Below, in pieces: positions 1-17,751 of a stretch of 64,000 bases of DNA. The stretch spans positions 14,043,501 through 14,107,500 of the forward strand of contig CM076144.1 in assembly GCA_038025085.1 (NCBI GenBank), written 5' to 3'. The stretch is from Tetragonia tetragonoides. Lineage: Eukaryota > Streptophyta > Magnoliopsida > Caryophyllales > Aizoaceae. The position numbers were made by a program, and so were the translations under genes. The notes beneath the pieces are model-generated. The model was given only the letters and a program-made list of their open reading frames with translations. It was not told the origin of the DNA and ran no database searches. The first letter of the stretch is position 1. Every line of letters starts with the position of its first letter.

Positions 1-709
1 AACACTCCATGTTACTAAAGTCTCTCGCGCGCGACTTCGATCTACTTCTCGGGCCACCTCCTCTTCTCTCATGATTCCTCCCTCTTTCGTACACCTCCGC
101 AGCTAGTACTCTATCTCCTCCATCACTTGAAGAGATACCATCAACCTGCAACATCATTCGATCATTCTCTCTCAACACTGTCATTGCTTCATCTAGAGTA
201 ATCTCTGTCCTCCCTACAAGTAATGTCTGCACAATTGGCCTGTAGGACTTAGGTAGTGAAGCCAACAATAACAATGCCTCCTCCTGATCGGAGATCTTCT
301 CATCTGCATTTCTCAACTGACATACTAGCTGGTTAAAGTTATTAATGTGGTCCTGCAACACTGTACCTTGCTCCATCTTTAGCTGGTACAACTCATATCT
401 CAAACAAAGCTTGTTAGTCAGTGACTTTGATGCATATACACTCTGGAGCTTATCCAACAACTTCTTTGGATCTGTCTCAGTCAAGTAATTATACTTGATT
501 TGCGGAGCCATAGCTAATCTAATAGTACTGACAGCTTTCTTCTTCTTCGATGTCCATTGGGCATCGGTCACACCAGTAGGCTTTGTCTCATCTAAAGCCT
601 CATCTAAATTTTGTTGAACCAACAAATCCTCAACCGTACTCTTCCACACAGTAAAATTAATTTTACCATCAAACAAAAGAATTTCAAATTTGGGCACACT
701 CCCAGACAT
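1..709 (-). CDS. Copia retrotransposon gag, N-terminal part (runs off the window)
   Basis: Reading leftwards from the ATG at 709-707 the frame is open to the window edge, about 236 codons. The protein begins MSGSVPKFEILLFDG and has the layout of the Copia gag family (UBN2/Retrotran_gag type): a tryptophan-containing start (TVWKSTVEDLL), a helical central part with VLQDHINNFNQL and ALLLLASLPKSY, then a basic arginine/serine stretch running into MEC at the edge, where the CCHC zinc knuckle should begin. Gag packages the element RNA in virus-like particles. A matching primer-binding site and LTR lie directly upstream at 783-1609, so this is the 5' part of a minus-strand element whose protease, integrase and reverse transcriptase would lie left of the window. 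No stop or frameshift is seen in this part. Confidence 0.9.
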   Translation of the reverse strand, partial: MSGSVPKFEILLFDGKINFTVWKSTVEDLLVQQNLDEALDETKPTGVTDAQWTSKKKKAVSTIRLAMAPQIKYNYLTETDPKKLLDKLQSVYASKSLTNKLCLRYELYQLKMEQGTVLQDHINNFNQLVCQLRNADEKISDQEEALLLLASLPKSYRPIVQTLLVGRTEITLDEAMTVLRENDRMMLQVDGISSSDGGDRVLAAEVYERGRNHERRGGGPRSRSKSRARDFSNMEC

Positions 710-782
710 CTTACTTGCACAAAATAATTCCTCCCTTCAACAAATACAGTAATTTTTCCACCACACGGATCCTACAACCAAA

Positions 783-794
783 GCTCTGATACCA
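783..794 (-). other. Primer-binding site of the Copia element
   Basis: On the minus strand this reads TGGTATCAGAGC, the classic Copia primer-binding site complementary to the 3' end of initiator methionine tRNA. It lies two bases inside the LTR end at 797 and 74 bases upstream of the gag ATG. It fixes the orientation of the element and the inner LTR boundary. Confidence 0.9.
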
Positions 795-796
795 CT

Positions 797-1609
797 TGTT
801 GGGGAAAACTACGGTATTTACGCACACTCAGAATAACAGATAATCGGAAAAATAAAGTGCAAGAACCCAAAATCAACACAGACAATTTTTACGTGGAAAA
901 CCCCTCTCAATTAGGGGAAAAACCACGGTGCGAATCTCCACGCACTAAAATATAATCCACTATGATAATCAAGAGTACAAAGGTAACAATCACAAGATCA
1001 AACAATAAGTAGACTATCTATCTTTGGTACTAGTACAAATTGACAAACCCTAACTCAATTTGGTACTCCCACAAACCCAAAGATACACCCACAAATACCT
1101 GTCGATGACCGATCCGAGTACTCTGATTATCTTCACTCGAACAAGCCGAATCAACCGTGAACTAGAACAAACCTCTTTGGAGAAATCCTCTATTTCTCTC
1201 ACTATGTTTGTCTCTCTCTCACCGGCTCTCTTTTTTCTGTTTCGGCTGTGCTTGCTATGTCACGGCTTTTCTCAATTGTGCAATGCCGTCCCTGTTTTGT
1301 TTCTTTTTCACGGCACACCCACAAAACAAGAAGCCTTTGCTCAATCTTCTCATAGAAGATTTTCACCCCACAATATTTCTAGCCCATTAGTCCATGACAC
1401 ATGTCAATGGGCCAAATAAACAAAACAACAACCAAGCCCACTTATTACTTGGTTACAAAACTCACGCAGCTTTCTTTCTTTTTCTTTTTCTTTTTTTTTT
1501 TTTCTGTTTTTGTGTCTTTTTCTTTTTGTTCTATTTTATTTTCTATACAAACTAAAATAAAATAAAACACAATTAAATATTATTTGGTATTTAGGGCGTT
1601 ACCTCAACA
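797..1609 (-). mobile_element. 5' LTR of the Copia retrotransposon
   Basis: On the minus strand the LTR starts TGTTGAGG at 1609 and ends CCCCAACA at 797, so it has TG...CA termini and is about 813 bp long. The inner end abuts the primer-binding site. The outer boundary is inferred from the TG terminus, because the 3' LTR is outside the window. The five bases outside it (ATATA) are a candidate target duplication that cannot be checked here. A T-rich tract at about 1470-1505 lies within it. Small open frames on the plus strand inside the LTR are not considered genes. Confidence 0.75.
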
Positions 1610-3080
1610 ATATATTAGATCAACAAGCGAGTTTTGATCAAGTATATTTGTGTAAAGCTCGCGACGAGTACACTAACTCGTTGCATTCACGCCCACATTT
1701 GCATGGCTGACATAGTACATTATTGGAGGTTTGTTTCATAATGGTCACAAATTATTTTCATTGCTACACACTCCCAGTTCCTCTAGACCTCTGTATTGCA
1801 TAGTTGCATAGTCTCATTTTGAGTAATTGAATTTGAGAGATTTTGAGCAGTGTCAGTGAATGTAGATTATTGGATTTGCGATTATTGGGAAAAACTGGAA
1901 TTCTGGGTGTTCGGTGGAGAGAGAAAGGGGATTAGAGAGAGCGGTGGTGTTTGATTGAGTTTGTGCAAAGATGGTTGAAACATAGGGAGAGAGGAGCTGA
2001 CGTGGAGGTGGAGCCTACAATGGCGATTGTTTGAACGGAGTCGAGGAGGGACAGGAGATCGTGAATTCGTGATGGTGATGGTGACGTTGATGGAGGTGAT
2101 GGTGCCGTTAATGGAAGGAAGGAGAAATGAAGAAATAATGGGAACCTATCAATAGAAAAGAAAAGGAAAAAGAAAATCTAGACCAAGTTAACACTTCAAT
2201 TAACGACTAGACAAGAATTGGTCACGGTACAAATTTATCAAAGAATAAAGGGGCATATCTGGATTTTAAAAAAGCTTTGGGCACCACTTGGAATAGTTGT
2301 GAACACAAGAGCACCAATAAGATTTTCCCTAAATTTATTCTTCGATTCGATTTTCACCATTCCCCCATCCGGTAACTCAATGTCAGAATTTATAATGGGT
2401 GCTTGCTAGCCTGTTTCATGTTTTAGTAGTGACAATTCTTTATTATGGTTATTAATTCTTTTAAGTACTACTAGTTACATACTTCTTTTAAGCCTATGTA
2501 CTGCTTATGGCTGAAAACTATTTAGTGTTGCCAAAACTATTTAGAGTGCTCCCACCTTTTTGCTTAATCATACAAATTTCTTTCTTGTTTCGATTTCCAC
2601 CATCCCCTTGGACATTGCCTGAATACCAATTACCAAACCATCGAGTCGATTATTCCATATATCACCTACAAGGTTAGGTCTTCATAGACAATAGATCAAC
2701 ATAAATTTCTGCCGCGAAGTTTTTTTTTTTTGGTAAGAAAATGATCATTACTAGAGGCTAAGATACCGGCCGCGAAGTGTTATAAGCTTCAATCGCAGAT
2801 GTGGCTAGAGTCGTTCGAGTATTTTTTTTTTTTTCGGATAACAGATTTTTTTTAAAAAGAAAACTAGAATTGTTTAAAAAAACAAATTGAGTTATTTTCC
2901 CCTTCAATTTAAGTTTGAATTTTTGAAAGAAAAGTGTCCGAATTCAATTGAAATAAAAAAATTATGTCTTATTATTATTTTTATTTTATTTTGAGAGCAC
3001 CCCAACACATTACTCCTATAGTGTCCTACTTAACTTGTACAGTACGAGTGATGTGAGTAGGAGAGACCCTGATTGGTTTA
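1610..3080. other. Intergenic AT-rich DNA, no gene recognised
   Basis: No coding region is supported. The part around 1900-2120 is GA/GT-rich with repeated GGTGATGG-like words, which suggests an old non-coding repeat. A 48-bp retroposed fragment with a direct repeat lies at 2711-2778 and is listed separately. Long T runs occur near 2721 and 2822. Confidence 0.5.
2711..2778 (-). mobile_element. Micro-retroposon (48 bp) with 10-bp target duplication
   Basis: The word GCCGCGAAGT occurs at 2711-2720 and again at 2769-2778. Between the copies is a 48-bp insert that on the minus strand ends in CTTACC followed by a run of A. A poly(A)-ended insert flanked by a direct repeat is the mark of target-primed reverse transcription, so I read it as a severely 5'-truncated L1 or SINE tail on the minus strand. 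Confidence 0.7.
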
Positions 3081-3222
3081 CATATGGTGTAATATACACA
3101 AATGTGTCTTTGTCTCTATCTCTCTCCTCTTTCTTGGTCCTTTGAATTTCATGGTGGTAATATGGGTGTGGGGATAGAGGAGATAGATAGATACAAGACA
3201 TATTTGTCTATATTACACTATG
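3081..3222. repeat. Long imperfect foldback (arms about 53 bp)
   Basis: The arm 3081-3133 (CATATGGTGTAATATACACA...) pairs with the reverse complement of 3171-3222 (CATAGTGTAATATAGACAAA...) with scattered mismatches, leaving a loop of about 37 bases. It lies upstream of the F-box locus. It could be a small MITE or a microRNA-like hairpin. I do not recognise any known mature microRNA in it. Confidence 0.5.
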
Positions 3223-3357
3223 TCTATGGGTAAGCTTAGCATTGGGGGAGTAGGAGAAGCACGAAGCACAAAGAAGGCTAATGACGTGATCAATAGCTCT
3301 GCATTCTGATTCAATATGTCCCATCTTTCATTTCTCTCTCTGTTTTTTTTCAGACCT

Positions 3358-3360
<3 letters not shown>

Positions 3361-3398
<38 letters not shown>
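3361..3398. repeat. (CT)n microsatellite in the presumed F-box leader
   Basis: About 19 CT dinucleotides lie directly upstream of a TATATATA stretch. Pyrimidine-rich tracts of this kind are common in plant core promoters and 5' leaders, which fits the downstream F-box locus. Confidence 0.8.
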
Positions 3399-3400
<2 letters not shown>

Positions 3401-4839
3401 CTCCTATATATATGTTTTCTTCTATGGTAAGTGGTAACCCTAAGCGCCGTTGTGAAGTTGTGATGAGAGCTCTGAAGAAATCCCAGTAATCTCTATCTGG
3501 TAATCAATCTTCTTCATACTCTTCATTTTCTTTAATTATTCTTAGTAGAATTTACTTTGTTATTTATTGTTTTCGGCATAATCTGTTAATGGATTTTTCC
3601 TAGATACTAAAATTAAAATAAAAATAAAAAAATTGTTAGTGGGTTTTAACTTTTAATTGTTCATTCATTTCATAGTTGTAGAAAAAGTGAATAACCCTTG
3701 AAGCCAAGCTTCGGTTAATAACTTGATAGACAAAAAAAAAAAACCTATTTAATTGTTCTCTAAATAGTAATTAGTTATATTAGTATATTTATGTTGTTTA
3801 TTAGTACTTAATTGGATTCCTCTTTGGTTCAAGTATTTGGCATGTACCATTTCATTTCTCTTTTATTCGTTGATGATTGATGTGTTTGAAATATTTTTTT
3901 CAAACTTGTGCGTATTCATGGGTTGTAATAAGGTTTGTTGTGCTTAGTTTCCTAATCATGTCCCTAAGCTCCCAACCGATATTAAGAATCTTGTATTATC
4001 CATTGTAATTGTCAAATACACAGTGAGAAAGAAAAAAACATATTTTGTGGTTATAGATTTCAGCTTGTAACTTTTAGGAGTTCTCCATGTAAAGTTACTG
4101 AGTCTTCATTTTGTTTCTTGCACTGGCTTAAACTCTATATATTTTATGGTATTTTACTTTAGCTGTTTCTGAAGCTTAATTAATTTCCATTTTCTTAGAA
4201 TTTTTGTTTCAATATACTACATGTTATATATCACGATGGATCGGAACATGCTTTTATTTGAGTTTTGTATAGGAGCAGTGTAATCGAAAATGTGAAGCTT
4301 TCTTCAGAATCATTTTTCGGTACTAGGATTAACTGTTTTGGTATTACATTGTTGTTTTAACTTATTGAAGAATGTTTCCTTGCTTCTGTTCTATCTGTAA
4401 ATGTGTGCTGCGCAAATCAAGGATCTTGAGATGACCGATACATAATCAAGCATTATATTTTACATGACATTAGCGTTATGTGACCAATTTTGTATGCTTT
4501 GATAGGGAAGATGGAGAAGTGTGTGCATAGGCTGGATTAAATACTGAAAACTTGATTAGGGTGGTGTATTGCCTGTAGGGTTTGCACGGAACAAAATGCT
4601 TGCATATGAATTATAATCCTTAGTAGATGACGCAATTGTGTTTAAATATAATTCCTGACACCTTTTATTACTGAACGGAATCTCACCTTGACACTAGGGA
4701 TCTCCTTTCCCATAGTTTGAAGTTCATTTATTTTTGCCAATTTATGCCTTTCTGCCACATAAAAGAACATGTTTTGATCTTACAAAAATACAATTACCTT
4801 TTGCAGTGAAGCAAAAATATTGCAGGCCATGTATTAAGC
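3399..4839 (+). promoter_or_regulatory. Presumed promoter, 5' leader and leader intron of the F-box locus
   Basis: A TATATATA stretch at about 3406 is followed by a short leader with several small ATG-stop frames. A possible GT donor near 3500 and a CAG acceptor near 4825 would define a leader intron of about 1.3 kb. No coding sequence is seen between 3500 and 4800. The layout is inferred from the position of the F-box domain only. Confidence 0.35.
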
Positions 4840-6495
4840 TTGAGAAGGTATGGAAGTTCCGATGGAGTCGAGTATGGAGGCAGGACAGACAGGATCAGTA
4901 GTTTACCAGATAAAGTACTTGGTCAAATACTGTCTTTTCTACCAACGAAGCATGCTGTAGGTACTAGTGTTTTATCACGCAGATGGCAGTATGTATTTAC
5001 TCTGATAACCAACCTTGATTTTGACGAGACACCCAACCATGATTTTGACAAAGACACCCATATATGATCCATTAAGTTCTCATAAATACCGGGCTTTGAT
5101 TGATAAACGTTTGGCTCACTGCCAACATGGTTTGAAGAATCTGAAGTTGCCAGATAGTTTCAAGGATTTTGTGGACAGAGTTCTGATGCTCTGCAAGTCC
5201 CCCCAAATCAGTAAATTCCGCGTTAGTTGTGGCGTGTGCTTTGATTGTTCGAATCTCAATGCATGGATCAGATTTGCATTGCATCGTGGAGTTACAGATC
5301 TCGACATCTCTACACATGAGTGTGATTTAAGTGTGCTGCCACTGTGTCTTTTCACCAGTGAAACATTGGTGGTGCTGAAGTTGCGTGGCTTTTTTGAAAT
5401 GAAAGTTCCCACATCTTTCCAGTTGCGACATCTGAAACAACTGCACCTCTTTGATGTTAAATTTTCAGACGAGAATTGCTCTCTCAATAGGTTCATAGCT
5501 GGCTGTCCAGTGCTTGACGACTTGGTTATTGGAGGTAATTGGGAAGAAGTTAAAGTCATCCACATTTCTTCATCGAGGTTAAGAAGTTTGGTTATGAATT
5601 TTAGGGACGGGTTTTGTCCGGCTCTCACCACAAATCAAATGTCATCCTTGATCTTCCAAACTTGGTTAGTTTTAACTACGTCAATTACTTGGCAAGAAAC
5701 TACTGCCTGAACAATTTGTACTCCCTTGAGGAAGCTCGTATTGAGGTTTTGATAGGAAGCTTGTTTATGGAATTTGAGACCTTCCGTAATTCCATTCTGA
5801 GCCTCATCAATGGACTTTCCAATGCCAAGCATCTGTATCTGTGTGGTAATTGCATGCAGGTTGCTTTCTTATCTCTTCTTAGGCAAACATCCTTAATTTA
5901 ACTTCTTTTCTTAAGCTACCTGATTAAGTTTACTTTGCTCTTATTCATGGGTGGAGGCTCTCAGTGGTGGTCAATATACACTGCCAATTCTCCCTAACTT
6001 GATTCGATTGGAGCCCGGGTGGGGTAGATATGTTTACTGGAGGGGTGTGTTGTGTAAGTTTCTGCAGAGCTCAGCTGTGCTTGAGCATCTCGTTTTTCCT
6101 GAGGTCAGTTGATTTCTTCAGCAACCCCAGCAAACAACTGATTATATGATTTATGTAACTCTTTTCCATCTTGACTATTTCTGTAGGGACTCCGACATGG
6201 TGGAAGTGATAGTGATGATGATGACGATGATGAGAAGAAATTTTGGAGTAAACAGCGAGGTTTTCCTTGTCTATCGTCCCACCTAAAGACTGTTAGATTC
6301 GATGCATTCAATGGCTCTGAAGAAGAGCTGAAAATTGCTAAGTATATCCTGAAGCATGTAAAGGTTTTGAAGAAGCTGATAATAGAGTGGGAATTTGAAA
6401 CAAAGCAGGAGTACCAAGAGCTGAAGAAGTTGTGTAAGGTAAAAAGAGCCTCCCCAGAATGCGCCATTGAATTAACGAGTTCGGAATACCTTTGA
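4840..6495 (+). pseudogene. F-box/LRR/FBD protein gene, frameshifted
   Basis: The F-box motif (DRISSLPDKVLGQILSFLPT, ending SRRWQYVF) is encoded at about 4880-5000, followed by leucine-rich repeats and a C-terminal FBD region (TVRFDAFNGSEEELKIAKYI). Such proteins are substrate adaptors of SCF ubiquitin ligases. The frame would use three exons: up to 5859, 5957-6103 and 6187-6495, all with GT-AG borders in phase 0. Three defects are visible. The F-box frame has no in-frame ATG in its exon. It stops with TGA at 5065-5067, while the family sequence continues one base out of frame. Near 5605-5635 the frame returns to the first one. An acidic DDDDDD stretch follows the second intron. Either this is a pseudogene or the assembly carries compensating indels. 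The family is certain; coding status is not. Confidence 0.75.
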
Positions 6496-7460
6496 TGGGT
6501 CTGGCTTCATCCCTTTTTCAGTAGCTTCCTACTCTGGTAATCAAGCTTGGTTGGGATTTAGTTTTTAAGGTTTTTGCCCTCTGTATTTCTGTTCAGAATG
6601 TCTGGCTTATGGTTAACTTTGTGCTTTGTAACCATAGAATCTTGTGGCTTTTGGTAAATTTGTGGCCTATGGCTTGTGAATACTAGGAACTTATTGTTGT
6701 TGCCAAAGAGTTTATTCTTCTGCCAATGCAAAGTAGTGAACCTATTATGGTTAACATGACAGGTAATCGAGATTAAAGACATCACCATGTCCATCAAATT
6801 TATTTTTTTTATTTTTTTGAGGGTATAGTATATACCATTATTTTTGGTCTGTGGGTTTACGAGTGAAAATTTGTTAGTACTACTATACAACAAATAACAA
6901 TGCATCCTCGTGAAAACAGATCGACAGTTATATAGAGAGGTAAAGACAATCTGGAATATCCATTCATTTAAAGCCGAAATACAGCGCTGTAAAGTCTAAA
7001 CAATACTGGCCAAAAATAGAATTTAGATTCATAACTCAAGCCAACAGCTCTTTAAAAATTTCAGTATGATACTGTTAGTGCCATGGGCAAAGTCATCATA
7101 AATACGCTTGAACCATGGACAAAGCCTACAACTGCATGAAGAAAATACGTAATGACTTGGTTGTGATGGATCTCCAATGAGATACCAATTGTCATTTAAG
7201 CTAGCTACAGGAAGCAACGAGCCAATGACACACCTCCTAGAACTTTGTGACGCTAGGCTGCTGGATAGCATCAATTGCTACATGAATCCAGATATAAACG
7301 CAGTCGAATCAAGACACCATTCAACCTTTTCCCGAACAAAGATGGAAGAACCATTACACCACCCCAATTCCACTCAAACTAAACACTTTTCCATCCTTTT
7401 TACCTTGGCTTGGAAGGCCGGTGTTTTGGATTTTGCTTCCGAGGATCAAATATGAATAAA
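6496..7460. other. Convergent 3' regions of the F-box locus and the helicase gene
   Basis: This 965-bp stretch has no gene of its own. The left part is the 3' flank of the plus-strand F-box locus and the right part, from about 7460 leftwards, is the 3' UTR of the minus-strand helicase. The border between the two transcripts cannot be placed from sequence. Confidence 0.6.
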
Positions 7461-14600
<7,140 letters not shown>

Positions 14601-15760
14601 CTTCAACAAATTATATGGAACTACATAAGATTAAAGCATGCAATAAGCAAACACTCACTGCAACTCTAACCAAACTTAGGGTAAAATATCAACTGACACA
14701 CGGTTTCACACAAACATCAAAGCTTTCAAAGTCTTCTTAGATACATGGAGGGGCAGATTAATACATGGAATGGCAGATGACACAGATATATTTTGGTCAG
14801 CCAAAAACCTTCCACGAATCAATAACCAGGCCATTTATAGCCAACACATAGAGAACAGTAGGCTCAAACTGAGCTCAACCAATCATGGCCAAAGCTCTAT
14901 TCAACTTAGAAGGTAGTCTACTAGTCTCTACTCTCCTTTGCACCAACCGATAGTCCGATACCAACCCAGATTCCAGCTCGAACTAAGATTTGATCTTGCA
15001 AAGCTCTTCAACCAAAACGCTCTCTTCACGTTCTCGTCACAAAGCATATGACTTAGGCACTGAAAATTCCATATTGATAACAAAAACAAAAGATACAGGA
15101 CCTCAACCGGTCAAAAGATTCGGGTTAACAGCTATTATCTAGCAATGAAACTACAACATAGCTAAGTTCAACACCATCCCTAAAACCCCAAAATTCAGAC
15201 TTTTGACATTAGGATTCAAATATTGAATCCACTAATGTTTCTCAAATAATTCCTTCATGTCTATTGGTCTAACAACAACTATTCACTTCTTTCAAAGTAT
15301 ACTGTTAACCCACTTCAAAGATCCTCATCTTATATTTATTTCCATGATTTGTTGCTATAAGTTAGTGTCTTTTAAAAGGCATCACACTGAACAACAACAA
15401 ACCTAAAATAGGGTTTATGAAAACAGCTCAACACAGAAATACAGAAGATTTGCACTAGCATAAACTACAAACAAAACAAATCAAAATTATAATTAAAAAA
15501 AAAAAACCCAGAACAAACGACTTACATTATCGATAATATATGTTCCAAATCAGCTCTTTTTCACAAAAAAGCAAAAGCGAAACGATGGAGGAGAGAGAGA
15601 AAAAAAGAAGGTGTGGAGGTACTATGATGGGTTAAAGGCCTCTATTTCACGGCCATGGCAGGAGGGGCTTCTAGGGCTTTAATATATGAGGTAGAAGGAG
15701 AAGAATATAGGAGAGAGAAGAAAAAATTGAGATTGTCATGCTGTAGAAAATAAAAGGCGA
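14601..15760 (-). promoter_or_regulatory. 5' UTR, leader intron and promoter region of the helicase gene
   Basis: A 5'-UTR acceptor (TTATGTAG) lies at 14621-14622 and a good donor, GTAAG, is at 15525-15521, giving a leader intron of about 900 bp in the 5' UTR. Upstream the leader is GA-rich (GAGAGAGA near 15590-15720), as is common in plant core promoters. The transcription start cannot be placed. Confidence 0.5.
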
Positions 15761-15984
15761 TGGTATTTCGTTTTTAATGGGCTCAGAAGGTGAAAGGATT
15801 GAAGCCCAAATAAAACCAGCCCCAACCCACAAAATATTTTAAGAAAGAAAAAGAAAAAAGAAAAAAAAAGGAAAAAGGAAAAAGTAAAGATAGAATAAAA
15901 TTGGAAATATTATGGGGAATTTTTTATTTTTTTTGAAAGGAAAAACACCTTACATTATATAGATGACACATCATCTTACATTAC

Positions 15985-16314
15985 GGGTGCGTTTGTTAGA
16001 GCTGAATTGAACTGAACTAGATCCAACATCACTAAATTGGACACTACTGGAATCAAGATGGGTTGGTGTAGTGGCTCAGCACTTCATCCCTTAAACAAGT
16101 GGTTGGAGGTTCGAATCCCAACTCTTGCGAATGGGAAAAATCCCTTGGCCAGCTCCCTATCGCTTAGTGCGCTGACAGTTGGAGCGAGGGGATTAGTCAC
16201 TGTGGTCGACGGTGGGATACCCTTGGCAAAGACCAAACAAAAATTGGACACTACTAATTAAACTGAATACAACTGTGAACTGAACTGACCGTGTAAGCTC
16301 TAACAAACGCACCC
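15985..16314. mobile_element. MITE with 19-bp perfect terminal inverted repeats, host of a SINE
   Basis: The sequence GGGTGCGTTTGTTAGAGCT at 15985-16003 is exactly repeated in inverse orientation at 16296-16314. Without the inserted SINE and one copy of its target repeat the element is only about 120 bp. I see no clear target-site duplication, so the superfamily (Harbinger or hAT) is open. No coding capacity. Confidence 0.85.
16034..16255 (+). mobile_element. tRNA-derived SINE nested in the MITE, with 15-bp target duplication
   Basis: AAATTGGACACTACT occurs at 16034-16048 and 16241-16255. Between them is a 192-bp insert with an A-box-like stretch (TGGTGTAGTGGCTCAGC) and a B box GGTTCGAATCC near 16110, the internal RNA polymerase III promoter of tRNA-derived SINEs. 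The tail ends in CAAACAA rather than a long poly(A). This is not a functional tRNA gene, since no cloverleaf continues from the B box. Confidence 0.85.
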
Positions 16315-16448
16315 TAAATCAATAAATAATAAATGGTGGCCTGAATAGACAACATCCTAATACATGATATTATCCAAGTTATCAGAGTTACGAAGAAGTC
16401 GATGAACTATTTGGTTGTCAATTCTCTTGGTATGTTTGATTTCCACAT

Positions 16449-16576
16449 ATTATACAACAAACAATAAAGCATATCAAAAGCCTTTCTAAAAACGGAAAAC
16501 TTAATCCCGTCCGCTTTCTCGTTTTCGAGCATTTCAATCACCAAATAAATAAAACAACACAAAAAGGGACCTTGCT
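16449..16576. repeat. Tandem array: left end of the first unit, cut off by the LINE
   Basis: From ATACAACAAACAATAAAGC to GGACCTTGCT this matches the junction segment found in every downstream unit (24015, 26185, 28339, 37102). It is the leftmost end of the array. To its left the match ends abruptly. The rest of the unit resumes at 21973, beyond the LINE. Confidence 0.85.
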
Positions 16577-16612
16577 TTTTTTGAAAAGGCAATACAACCA
16601 GGCAACCAGAGG

Positions 16613-17506
16613 TTAGCCTAAAGAATCCCTAACCAGAAGATTGGTAAAGGATGGGTCAAAAGAGGTAGACCAAGAACTCATCTGTAGACAAGAGTGGCCA
16701 TGGTGTGCCATGCAATCAGCAACTGCATTAGCTTCTCTGAAAATGTGAAGCACCTCCACTCTGTCAAAAAAGTGAAGATCTTTTTTAGTGTCTATAATGA
16801 TATTTTCTATTTCCCAGAGGATATGACATTCCCCTCTTATAGCTTTAATCACTGTCATGTTATCTCCTTCTATCGTTATATTTTTATGCCCTTGGAATCG
16901 GGTCATAAGTACTCCTTCTCATAAGCCAATTGCTTCTGCCATAAGAATAGAGCTAGTACCAGTGAATCTTGCTCCTAAAGGTATAACGTCACCTTTATCA
17001 TTGCGGATGACAAAACCCGCCGCAGCTTGCCGATTGTTTATCTTGGATCCATCAAAGTTTAATTTAACATAATGTTGCCTTGGAGCTGACAATTTCACAC
17101 CTATTCTTGGTTGTTTGAATGTGTGTCCTTTAGGAAAGATACCTCTTGTATCAAATTCAAGTTCTTTAACAGATAGCGTCTGCCACTCATAGAAACTTAT
17201 TTTACTTGAGATCGCTATCTGGAATGGTGATGTTTTGAGATCATTAAAAATAACTTTATTTCTAGCAAACCAAAACATCCACCATGTCATAATTAATAAA
17301 TTCAAGTTAGGTTCTGAGAAGTTGCTCTTAAGAAAATTTAAGCTTTCAACAAATGAATCAGAAGAATAGTTGACAACAGAAAAACTAACATTACACAATA
17401 TTTCTACTTCCTTAATTGTTTGGAAAATATAAGGGCATTCGAAAAATAAGTGTAGCTTATCTTCACTATGGTGATTACAAAAGATACATTCTTGGGGCAC
17501 GTACAC
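16613..17506 (-). pseudogene. LINE zinc-finger and RNase H (RVT_3) region remnant
   Basis: The first piece has the zf-RVT pattern (CIFCNHHSEDKLHLFFECP) and WWMFWFARNKVIFND, followed by VKLNFDGSKINN and AAGFVIRNDKGDVI, the start of the plant-type RNase H fold with its first Asp. The second piece (16906-16613) continues with IEGDNMTVIKAI and FREANAVADCMAHHG. The two are separated by a stop and frameshift. An RNase H domain at the ORF2 C-terminus is known from plant L1 lineages. Confidence 0.85.
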
Positions 17507-17751
17507 ATGACTTTGTTTCAGTCATTTTTTAATGGGTAATCCATCCAGGCACAATTTCCATAGGAAAAATTTTACTTTAGGAGGAATATTAAGGTCCCAA
17601 TTCCAGCTGAATTCGCACTTTGTATTGATTTTATCATTTATACCCTGTGCTATCCAGAGGCTGATTTGTACAAGAAATTACCATCACCTGAAAGACCCCA
17701 ATAAAACTTGTCCAGAACTTCATTATATGGGATGGGAATTCCCGAGACAGC

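Noticed and set aside
1060..1419. 119-residue plus-strand frame in the Copia LTR
   Set aside because: It starts at TTG, lies antisense to the LTR and shows no domain.
16095..16125. tRNA gene suggested by GGTTCGAATCCC
   Set aside because: Only the B box and an A-box-like stretch are present and the segment is flanked by a 15-bp target duplication, so it is a SINE.
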